Origin: Gammaproteobacteria bacterium
Lineage (GTDB): Bacteria; Pseudomonadota; Gammaproteobacteria; SZUA-229
Direction of reading: 5' to 3'
Length of the DNA: 40,079 nt
NCBI GenBank assembly: GCA_029287435.1
Contig: JARFRD010000025.1
Location: 1-40,079, forward strand
Under the pieces are notes generated by a model. It was given only the letters and a program-made list of their open reading frames with translations, ran no database searches and had not been told where the DNA came from. Below, in pieces: positions 1 through 7,481 of this stretch. Positions within the stretch are counted from its first letter, which is position 1. Each line of letters opens with the position of its first letter. The position numbers and the translations under genes were made by a program.

Positions 1-206
1 CAGAGCTTGACCTGGTGGATGTGGCCCTGCAGATCTCAAATGATAACAGCGAACAGGTCAAAACCTGGATGAGTACTGGCAAGCTTGCTCCTGTCTCTGA
101 TGATCAGGCAAAGTACTGGATAGAAACTGATGCGACTGTATGGGCAGTCGTGGTTAAACCCTGGGTACTGGTTCAAGATATAAAAAGAGACAAGCATGAA
201 CACTAA
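1..206 (+). CDS. DUF2288 family protein, 3' part only
   Basis: The reading frame is open from the left edge, so the start lies outside the window and only about 67 C-terminal residues are visible. The sequence (ISNDNSEQVKTWMSTGKL, then a PVSDDQAKYW segment, then VVVKPWVLVQDI) matches what I remember of the short DUF2288 family of gammaproteobacteria, whose members are about 100 residues and end in a conserved QPWVLVQ-like stretch. The family has no established function. No signal peptide or membrane segment is seen in the visible part. The gene runs in the same direction as plsB and its stop is about 100 bases upstream of it, so the two may share a transcript. An internal GTG at 15 is unlikely to be the true start, because the frame continues upstream. 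Confidence 0.7.
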   Translation, partial: ELDLVDVALQISNDNSEQVKTWMSTGKLAPVSDDQAKYWIETDATVWAVVVKPWVLVQDIKRDKHEH

Positions 207-294
207 AAAAGACAAGACTATCGACCATGAGGCAATCCAGTTTGCATCTTGCTTTTTCAAACCACTACTCGAAAATACGCCGGCAGCTGCCTGA
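196..294 (+). CDS. Possible 32-residue ORF between DUF2288 and plsB
   Basis: An ATG at 196 opens a 32-codon frame ending TGA at 292-294. It overlaps the last 11 bases of the DUF2288 gene and stops 15 bases before plsB. A purine-rich AAAGAGA stretch lies at a reasonable ribosome-binding distance. The product begins MNTKKDKTIDHEAIQF and then has a short hydrophobic, aromatic stretch. I recognise no family. It could be a real small protein, a translational bridge linking DUF2288 to plsB, or chance. Confidence is low because length and context are the only support. Confidence 0.3.
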   Translation: MNTKKDKTIDHEAIQFASCFFKPLLENTPAAA

Positions 295-309
295 CAGGTA
301 AACACATAG

Positions 310-2778
310 ATGAGCTGGCTCAGGCCTTTCAACTATATCGGCAGAAAGCTGCTCTATATATGGGTGAAGGTTGAGGTTGTCCCTTCCAGTGTTGAGCAGC
401 TGGCGCTCGACCCGGACAAACCGGTTATCTATGTACTTGAGTCACGCGCATGGACCAGCTTGCTGGTTTTGCAACAGGAATGTGCGCGGCTCAACCTGGT
501 CTCGCCGTTAAAGCGCCTTTCGCCGAAGCAAATTAGCAACTGGCATTCAGTCTATACCATAGCCCCGCGACAGCCTTTCAAGGCATGGCTGTTGAAAGAG
601 CCAAAACGCTCGCGCATGATTCGCGGCCTGCTCGAAACAATGCTGGAATACCCGGAGCTTGATATTCAGCTGGTGCCAGTATCCATTTTCTGGGGCCGCC
701 CGGTGGCCAAGCAACAAAGCACACTTACCGTATTGTTTGCACATTCATGGGAAATCGGAGGTCGTATCCGACAGTTCTTCAGGATACTGATACATGGGCG
801 AGACACCCTGTTACAGTTTTCTGAAGTCATCTGTTTTAGAGACCTGGTCGATGCTGATAAAGAAAACGATGACAACATCGACCACATTCAGGGCGTTCTC
901 TCCGACAGATTACACAAGGTAAAAACCGCGACACTTGGGCCTGATACTTCACATCGCCGCACTCTTGTCAGGGAATTACTGACCCTGCCTGATGTACAGG
1001 ATGCCATCCAGAAACGCAGCATCGAAGATAACAAGTCTCACTATCAAGCCGCTTTGCAGGCGAGAAGATACCTGTACGAGATCGTTGCCGACCGCACCAG
1101 CATTACCATTCGCCTGATGCAAAAGGGGCTCACATCCTTCTGGAACAAGTTTTATTCAGGCATAGAAGTGATCAACGCTGCACAATTACGGCACCTGGCT
1201 CTGACACATGAGCTGGTTTATGTCCCCTGTCACCGCAGTCATGTCGATTACCTGTTGCTTTCATATGTGATCTATTACGAAGGGCTTTCAATTCCGCATA
1301 TTGCTGCCGGTAAAAATCTGAATATGCCGATTATTGGTCCGATTCTACGAGGTGGTGGTGCATTCTTTATACGACGCAGCTTCAAAGGTAACGAGCTGTA
1401 CTCCACCGTGATGTTCGAGTACCTGGCCAAACAGATATCCACAGGCATTCCGGTTGAATATTTCATAGAAGGCGGGCGTAGTCGTACCGGCAGACTTTTA
1501 ACCCCCAAGCCGGGCATGCTGGCCATGACCATTCGCAGCTTTCTGAAGTATCGCGAACGGCCCGTTGCTTTTATTCCCGTCTATGTTGGCTATGAAAAAA
1601 TGATTGAAGGCAAGGCCTACCTTGCTGAACTTGGCGGCCAGGACAAAAAAGCTGAATCCCTGTTTTCATCCATAAAATCCATTTTCAGCATCAAGGGCAA
1701 GCATGGCAAGGTTTACACCAGTTTCGGCTCACCCGTATTTTTAACCAGCATACTTGATAGCCAAAATCCGAACTGGCCACTGCAGAGTTATGATGACGCG
1801 CATCGGCCAGAATGGGTAAGAGACGTGGTTAATGAAACAGCAAACGAAATCATGCTGAACATTAATCGCGCAGCCCATGTGAATGCAGTCAATCTCATCT
1901 CAACGGTGCTGCTCACCACGCCCAAACAACATATGGACGAGAACCAGTTGGCTTCCATGATCGAACTGTATCGCTCCCTTATCCTTGCCATCGACTACTC
2001 CGATAACATCAACGTTACCGAGCTGTCGGGGCAGGAGCAGATATCGCGTGCCGAGTCCCTAAAGCGCGTACGTCGTCGCAAGCACAAAATGGGGGACATT
2101 ATTTATCTAGACAGAAAACATACAATACTGCTGACCTACTACAGAAATAACATACTACACCTGATGGCACTGCCATCAGCCATAGCCTGCTGTTTCAATA
2201 ACACTAATACACAAACTCATGAACAGGTACTAGCGCAAATATCTCCTGTATATCCATTCCTGCGCAGACAGTTATTCATTACCTGGGGTCAGGAAGACCT
2301 CCCTGAAATTACCGCGCATATACTCGGTATACTGGTCAGCAAAAAGCTGTTACATAAAGACAAAAAAGGCGTTTACAGTCGCCCACGCACAAGCAGCATT
2401 GAGTCGGCACAACTGGATTTATTATCAAAAGTGATTACTCCGATATTGCAGGTGTACTACATGACCTTTGCGATCCTGTTCAACACCGGAAGCAGGAAAA
2501 TCACCAGGGCAGAACTTATCGAACTCAGCCACCTTATGGCACAGCGCGTCTCGATGATTTATGATTTGAGCTCGCCTGACTTTTTCGACAAGCGCCTGAT
2601 CACCAATTTTATCGATACGCTGAAGGATATCGATTACATCAATTTCGATAATGACGGGCCCATTGAATACAGCGACGAATCACTCGCGGTAGGTGAAGAC
2701 GCTGTCTCCCTGCTCGACAAAGGCGTCAGAAGCAGCATATTACAGCTACTGTCTGCCGACAAAATCAGGAAACAATGA
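310..2778 (+). CDS. plsB: Glycerol-3-phosphate 1-O-acyltransferase PlsB
   Basis: PlsB transfers an acyl chain from acyl-ACP or acyl-CoA to the sn-1 position of glycerol 3-phosphate, the first committed step of phospholipid synthesis, at the inner membrane. The 822-residue length fits the long proteobacterial PlsB (807 in E. coli). The acyltransferase block is intact: HRSHVD (HX4D) at residues 308-313, GGGAFFIRRSF after it, EGGRSRTGR at about 387-395, and IPVYVGYEKM. The long N-terminal and C-terminal regions of the family are also present. The ATG at 310 is preceded by a weak ACAGGT ribosome site. Its stop codon overlaps the start of the following DUF748 gene by 4 bases (ATGA), which indicates translational coupling. 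Confidence 0.97.
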   Translation: MSWLRPFNYIGRKLLYIWVKVEVVPSSVEQLALDPDKPVIYVLESRAWTSLLVLQQECARLNLVSPLKRLSPKQISNWHSVYTIAPRQPFKAWLLKEPKRSRMIRGLLETMLEYPELDIQLVPVSIFWGRPVAKQQSTLTVLFAHSWEIGGRIRQFFRILIHGRDTLLQFSEVICFRDLVDADKENDDNIDHIQGVLSDRLHKVKTATLGPDTSHRRTLVRELLTLPDVQDAIQKRSIEDNKSHYQAALQARRYLYEIVADRTSITIRLMQKGLTSFWNKFYSGIEVINAAQLRHLALTHELVYVPCHRSHVDYLLLSYVIYYEGLSIPHIAAGKNLNMPIIGPILRGGGAFFIRRSFKGNELYSTVMFEYLAKQISTGIPVEYFIEGGRSRTGRLLTPKPGMLAMTIRSFLKYRERPVAFIPVYVGYEKMIEGKAYLAELGGQDKKAESLFSSIKSIFSIKGKHGKVYTSFGSPVFLTSILDSQNPNWPLQSYDDAHRPEWVRDVVNETANEIMLNINRAAHVNAVNLISTVLLTTPKQHMDENQLASMIELYRSLILAIDYSDNINVTELSGQEQISRAESLKRVRRRKHKMGDIIYLDRKHTILLTYYRNNILHLMALPSAIACCFNNTNTQTHEQVLAQISPVYPFLRRQLFITWGQEDLPEITAHILGILVSKKLLHKDKKGVYSRPRTSSIESAQLDLLSKVITPILQVYYMTFAILFNTGSRKITRAELIELSHLMAQRVSMIYDLSSPDFFDKRLITNFIDTLKDIDYINFDNDGPIEYSDESLAVGEDAVSLLDKGVRSSILQLLSADKIRKQ

Positions 2779-5465
2779 TGGGAAAGACTGACAAGCTGAT
2801 ATCACGCACTAAAACACTTTACCGTGACAATCCATGGCGTGGCCGCATCCTGCTCACGCTGGCAATCATTCTATTATTACTCGTAATTACCCGGGTAATG
2901 CTTGCGCCTACGATTATCTACAGCGCAACCACCTGGCTCAATAACCAGGGCATTGACGCCACTATCGAAGACGTTTCCTTTCGTATTATCGGTGGAGAAT
3001 TTTCCCTGATAAACGCTGTAGGCAAAAATGAAAGCGGCGAGCTATTTCATGTCGATGAAATCGGGGTCCACTGGTCGTGGCGTCCGCTTGCCAAAAAGAC
3101 TGTGGTCGTTCATCGCATTGATCTAAAAAATTTCAAGGCTGATGTGCAACAATATACCGATGCCATCGTCGTCGCCGGCATCTTGATACCTCTTGGCGCC
3201 GCGCCCGCCACAGAACAACCCGAGGAACCCGTGGATGAAGGCCCAATACAGTGGGCTGCCGAACTCAACGAGGTCACATTCCAGAATATTGAATCCTGTT
3301 ATGAACAGCACCTGTCCAAACACAGCGATGCTGAACCCCGGAAACAACTTGATTACTGTGTAGCTCTCTCCGGCCTGAAGTGGAGCGGTAGCGTTGGTTA
3401 CGCAGTCAATAAATCTCTTATCGACAAGGACCCCGTGCCTGTGAGCTCGGAAGGCGACTTTCTTTTATCAGGTTTCAGTGTCACGGATCGAATCCAGTCG
3501 AAATCCATGCTCTTTATTGATGAAACCCGGCTGAATAACGTTCGCATCAATGGACTCAACGATATCAGTATTGAGCGCGTTAACATAAACCTGCTGTCTG
3601 CCCTGCAGCGGGAAGATTCCAAACATAAAGATATCGTGCGCCTGAGCGACCTGTTGCTATCAGGCGTTTCGCTCAAGAACCTCTCAAATCTGACGCTTGC
3701 CGAGATTAGCCTCGACAGCCCCGGCCTTTATCTTGTCAAAGGCAAAGACACCTGGGAATATGAATCCTGGTTACCACCGAGCAACTCGACAAATGAAGAT
3801 ACAAAAAAATCAACTGAAGCAAAGCAATCAAGCGCGCAAACAGAAACTGGCAGCTTCAAACTTAATCTCGGTAACATCAGGATCACAAAATCCGACTTTT
3901 GCCTTAACAAGACTGACATCAAACAATACTACTGCCTGAATCTGGCTGATGTTAACTGGAATGGCGAATTTAATGTGGATGCATCTGATTCTGAAAAAGT
4001 CTCGGCAAAAGGCTCGCTCACACTTGATAGCCTGCTGGTGCGTAATCGAACAATAGAGCGAGGCCTAACCAGGTTCGACAAACTGGCCATTGATAATATC
4101 GATGTAAAGGATATTAATAACGCAGCCATTCAGAATGTAACACTGACCAAACTTGCTGCATTGCAACGCAGTGAAAAAGAAGATGACCAGACTGTCATAC
4201 TGGATGCCATCAATGTGAAATCAACAAGCTTTAAAGATGGCAACGATCTGCATATCTCGAGCGTCATTATTTCTGAATTGGGTGCTCATGCCTCTATCAA
4301 TAAGGACGGCGCTTTTGAACATGACAAATGGCTCCCCAAAGATAATAGCGCGAAGAAAGGGGAAGAATCAGCTGCAAAGGCGGATAAAACCAATGATGAA
4401 GCTAATAAGCAAGGTCAAGATCTCAACTTCCGGCTGGATAACTTTGAACTCAAAACAAAACGTCCACTGCTTTTTACCGACAGCGTGTACTCACCACCAC
4501 TTGAAGCAGGATTGAAAACTCTTAGTTTATCTGTACAAAAACTTGACTCGAGCAAACCCGAGCAGGAAAGTCCGTTTGAGTTAAGCACCAAAACTACGCG
4601 ACATGGCACCGCCGATATAAAAGGTGTCATTATGCCTTTCAAGGAAAGGCTGTCATTTGATGCGACAGGCAACGTGGACGGAATTGATTTACGCGCTTTC
4701 TCCAATGCGGCCAAAAAAGAAATTGGCCACATTATCAAGAGTGGGCAACTCGATGCTGAATTAAAACTTCTTGCAGTAGACGGTCAGCTAGACAGTGTTA
4801 TTGATCTGAAATTACAAAAATTTAATCTTAAGGCAGTAAGCAAAGAGGACGCCAAGGCACTGGATGACATGTTTGGTATGCCTATCAACCAGTCCCTGAT
4901 TCTGCTAAAGGACAAAAAAGATACGATCAAACTCAGTATCCCCATCACTGGAGATGTGAATAATCCTAATTTCGATCCAACAAACGCGATTATACAGGCC
5001 ACGGCGAAGGCAACAACGGTGACACTGGTTACATTCTATACGCCTTATGGCCTCGCCTATGCAGGCGGCAATGTGTTGTTCAACATGGCTACTGCGCTCA
5101 ATTTCGAACCTATACCGTTTGATGCCGGTTCACCAGAGATGACTTCTGCGGGCAAAGAGCAACTCGATAAGCTTGCAATATTACTCAAGGAAAAGCCGCA
5201 CCTGCATTTAACCATGTGCGGCATGACTAACCTTACAGATATACATAAGCTGTATTCACGCACAAAGGATCTCAAAGAGGGCGAGGAATTACAACTCAAG
5301 CCAAAACAGATTGAAAAACTTGAGACCATTGCACAACAAAGGCAGACAAAAGCAAAAGATTACCTGGTCAACACACATGCCATAGACCACTCCCAGCTGA
5401 TTCTCTGCACGCCCGAGTACCACACTGATGCCGAGTCTGTCAGTGGCGTTGAAATTACGATTTAA
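2775..5465 (+). CDS. DUF748 (AsmA-like) envelope protein coupled to plsB
   Basis: This 896-residue protein has one N-terminal membrane segment (about residues 24-46) and a long periplasmic part, the architecture of DUF748 proteins, which I regard as relatives of the AsmA group. AsmA, YhdP and TamB are implicated in moving phospholipid between the inner and outer membranes. The C-terminal part (FDAGSPEMTSAGKEQLDKLA and following) resembles the end of DUF748 proteins and weakly an OmpA-like domain. Two copies of a roughly 200-residue module are visible. Each has a cysteine pair (175/195 and 376/387), then a WxG segment, an ALQR stretch, a WLP motif and a low-complexity Ser/Lys/Glu linker. The start at 2775 is fixed by the 4-base overlap with plsB. 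A lipid-transport role is inference from family and neighbour. Confidence 0.85.
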   Translation: MMGKTDKLISRTKTLYRDNPWRGRILLTLAIILLLLVITRVMLAPTIIYSATTWLNNQGIDATIEDVSFRIIGGEFSLINAVGKNESGELFHVDEIGVHWSWRPLAKKTVVVHRIDLKNFKADVQQYTDAIVVAGILIPLGAAPATEQPEEPVDEGPIQWAAELNEVTFQNIESCYEQHLSKHSDAEPRKQLDYCVALSGLKWSGSVGYAVNKSLIDKDPVPVSSEGDFLLSGFSVTDRIQSKSMLFIDETRLNNVRINGLNDISIERVNINLLSALQREDSKHKDIVRLSDLLLSGVSLKNLSNLTLAEISLDSPGLYLVKGKDTWEYESWLPPSNSTNEDTKKSTEAKQSSAQTETGSFKLNLGNIRITKSDFCLNKTDIKQYYCLNLADVNWNGEFNVDASDSEKVSAKGSLTLDSLLVRNRTIERGLTRFDKLAIDNIDVKDINNAAIQNVTLTKLAALQRSEKEDDQTVILDAINVKSTSFKDGNDLHISSVIISELGAHASINKDGAFEHDKWLPKDNSAKKGEESAAKADKTNDEANKQGQDLNFRLDNFELKTKRPLLFTDSVYSPPLEAGLKTLSLSVQKLDSSKPEQESPFELSTKTTRHGTADIKGVIMPFKERLSFDATGNVDGIDLRAFSNAAKKEIGHIIKSGQLDAELKLLAVDGQLDSVIDLKLQKFNLKAVSKEDAKALDDMFGMPINQSLILLKDKKDTIKLSIPITGDVNNPNFDPTNAIIQATAKATTVTLVTFYTPYGLAYAGGNVLFNMATALNFEPIPFDAGSPEMTSAGKEQLDKLAILLKEKPHLHLTMCGMTNLTDIHKLYSRTKDLKEGEELQLKPKQIEKLETIAQQRQTKAKDYLVNTHAIDHSQLILCTPEYHTDAESVSGVEITI

Positions 5466-5537
5466 ATGCCCGGTCTGACTAAATTTGCAATAAAAATCTG
5501 CTATATACCTTGGTGAATCAGTAAAACTTGTGTATTC

Positions 5538-6230
5538 ATGCGCCTACTTAAACTTGCAAGATTATTTCTCCCGTTACTTGCCTTTGTTTCACTGCTCGGT
5601 TGCGATAGCGATGATGACGGCAATCGCGTGTTGATTGGCAACTCGAGTACTCTGCTTGAGCTGGGCAGCCTTCAGTACCAGGAAGAATTCGCGGTGCAGG
5701 TATCGGACCCTGAAGGTGCGCCTTCAGCCAATACCTTTGTTACCATCAAGCTCACACCGCTGTCCTATAACAAGGGTCAGTATGTGGCTGTTGATAGCAC
5801 GGTGCCGCCTGATGGCACTGCTGATCGTTGGGGCACCAGCGTGTCTGCGGTCTGCGCCTCTGAAGACACGAATAACAACGGTGCACTGGATGCGGGTGAA
5901 GATGTGAATGGCAACGGCGTACTCGAGCCGGATGTACCTACCTTAACGGAACACCCAACAAAAGTACCTACAATCAGCCCCGGCTCAAACATTGTGGTAA
6001 CGGATGAGAACGGATTCGGTTACTTTGCGATCACGTATCCCAAGTCTGAAGGCGCCTGGTCTGACGTCAGGGTAACCGCTGAAGTATCGGACGGACTTCC
6101 CGGCAGCACTTCCAGCTATGACCTTAGTTTGCGTGTCCTGGTTAAAGACCTGGAAGACCTGAGTATCGACCCGCCAGGGGGTGTATTCAGCCCGTATGGC
6201 ACCGCTGCAAACTGTGCCGATCCCTCTTAA
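5538..6230 (+). CDS. Putative lipoprotein with EF-hand-like calcium loops
   Basis: The N terminus is a lipoprotein signal: two basic residues, a hydrophobic run, then the lipobox LLGC with the acylated cysteine at residue 22. Asp residues follow at +2 to +5. The mature part looks like a beta-sandwich (Ig-like) protein with alternating hydrophobic strands. At about 110-132 it carries two Asp/Asn-rich loops, DTNNNGALDAGE and DVNGNGVLEPD, of the kind that bind calcium in dockerin and EF-hand-like repeats. Cysteines lie just before these loops and near the C terminus. I do not recognise a named family. The gene follows the DUF748 gene by 72 bases and converges on the TRAP gene 27 bases away. A surface or periplasmic structural role is a guess. 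Confidence 0.75.
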   Translation: MRLLKLARLFLPLLAFVSLLGCDSDDDGNRVLIGNSSTLLELGSLQYQEEFAVQVSDPEGAPSANTFVTIKLTPLSYNKGQYVAVDSTVPPDGTADRWGTSVSAVCASEDTNNNGALDAGEDVNGNGVLEPDVPTLTEHPTKVPTISPGSNIVVTDENGFGYFAITYPKSEGAWSDVRVTAEVSDGLPGSTSSYDLSLRVLVKDLEDLSIDPPGGVFSPYGTAANCADPS

Positions 6231-6257
6231 TCCAGACATCCTCCAGGCTAGTACAAA

Positions 6258-7331
6258 TTAACGCACGTTGAAGTAAATCTTCTCGGAGATATCGTGCCAG
6301 GCCATAACCTGTTTTCTGAACTTGTCGTAAGACTGGTATATTTTTTTAGCGGCTTCATTCTTGCCGGCCAGTTCGGTGACGACTTCTTCTGACAGGCCCT
6401 TGAGTTTACCGAGCACGTCATCGGGTAATTTACGTACATCGACCTTGTACTTGTTAACCAGCGTATCGAGTGCCGCATTATTTTTCGCGGTGAACTCGGT
6501 CGACATGTCCTGGTTAACCATGCGGCAGGCATTTTTAACAATACTCTGTAAATCCTTATCCAGGGCTTCAAACGCCTTCTTGTTGATAACCGCTTCCAGC
6601 GTCGTGCCTGGCTCATGCCAGCCGGGGTAGTAGTAATACTTGGCGGCCTTGTACAAACCAAAAGCCAGGTCGTTATACGGTCCTACCCACTCGGTAGCAT
6701 CAATCGCGCCGGTCTTTAACGAGGTAAACAGTTCGCCGCCCGGCAGGTTCACGGGGGTACCACCGGCGCGTCTCAACACTTCACCACCGAGCCCGGGGAT
6801 ACGCATTTTCAAGCCCTTGAGGTCTGCAACGCTGTTAATTTCCTTGTTGAACCAGCCAGCCATCTGCACCGTGGTATTACCCGCTGCTGCAGGCAGCACA
6901 CCGAACGGCGCATAGGTTTCTTCCCACAGCTCCATACCACCACCGTGATACAACCAGGCTGTCATTTCCTGCGCATTCATGCCAAACGGTACCGTTGAGA
7001 AAAATTGCGCCTCTTCGATTTTGCCTTTCCAGTAATACGCCGCGCCGTGACCCATTTGCGCCGTACCTCTGGACACCGCATCAAAAACTTCGAAAGCCGG
7101 CACCAGCTCGCCTGCGCCATAAACTTTCACACTGATGCGCTTGTCTGACATTTCGGTAATCAGCCTGGCCAGTTCATTGGCCCCGGTACCCAGTACAGGA
7201 AAGTTCTTCGGCCAGGTAGTAACCATTTTCCACTTGAGCTTCGTTTTGGCACTGACAATGGCAGGTGCTGCAACACTGCTAGCGGCAACACCACCTATTC
7301 CAGCCTTCTTGATAAAGTCACGACGTTTCAT
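6258..7331 (-). CDS. TRAP transporter solute-binding protein, DctP family, Tat-exported
   Basis: This periplasmic binding protein should capture an organic acid-like solute and hand it to a TRAP membrane permease. Residues 3-9 (RRDFIKK) form a twin-arginine signal, followed by a hydrophobic stretch ending near PAIVSA, so export is probably through Tat. The mature sequence has the DctP fold features: GAGELVPAFEVFDAVSRG, KMRIPGLGGEV with the substrate-carboxylate arginine, and ATEWVGPYNDL. It resembles the TakP-type (keto acid) branch more than the C4-dicarboxylate branch. The 357-residue length is normal. No dctQ or dctM permease gene is next to it, so it is an orphan here. A palindromic repeat separates it from uvrD upstream. 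The substrate cannot be read from the sequence. Confidence 0.92.
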   Translation of the reverse strand: MKRRDFIKKAGIGGVAASSVAAPAIVSAKTKLKWKMVTTWPKNFPVLGTGANELARLITEMSDKRISVKVYGAGELVPAFEVFDAVSRGTAQMGHGAAYYWKGKIEEAQFFSTVPFGMNAQEMTAWLYHGGGMELWEETYAPFGVLPAAAGNTTVQMAGWFNKEINSVADLKGLKMRIPGLGGEVLRRAGGTPVNLPGGELFTSLKTGAIDATEWVGPYNDLAFGLYKAAKYYYYPGWHEPGTTLEAVINKKAFEALDKDLQSIVKNACRMVNQDMSTEFTAKNNAALDTLVNKYKVDVRKLPDDVLGKLKGLSEEVVTELAGKNEAAKKIYQSYDKFRKQVMAWHDISEKIYFNVR

Positions 7332-7380
7332 TTAATTACCTCATCACTGGCCACAGGGGCACAAGAATTATATAAACACA

Positions 7381-7460
7381 CTGTCATCTCGACTGCAGGG
7401 AGAGATCCCCTGAACTGAGCTAAAAACTTCGGGAGATTTCACCCTGCAGTCGAAATGACA
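7381..7460. repeat. Palindromic dispersed repeat, copy 1
   Basis: An imperfect inverted repeat of about 80 bases. The left arm (7382-7410) begins TGTCATCTCGACTGCAGGG and the right arm (7431-7460) ends CCCTGCAGTCGAAATGACA. The loop begins TGAAC, as in the other copies. Copies 2 and 3 lie at 16100-16241 and 18741-18900. This one sits between the uvrD stop and the TRAP gene start on the minus strand. It could act as a transcript-stabilising or attenuating hairpin, or be a remnant of a non-autonomous mobile palindrome. Confidence 0.85.
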
Positions 7461-7481
7461 TGTTGTTAATTAACAAAATGT

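Noticed and set aside
36-332. 98-residue minus-strand ORF over the DUF2288 end
   Set aside because: It is antisense to the recognisable DUF2288 frame and has no family features.
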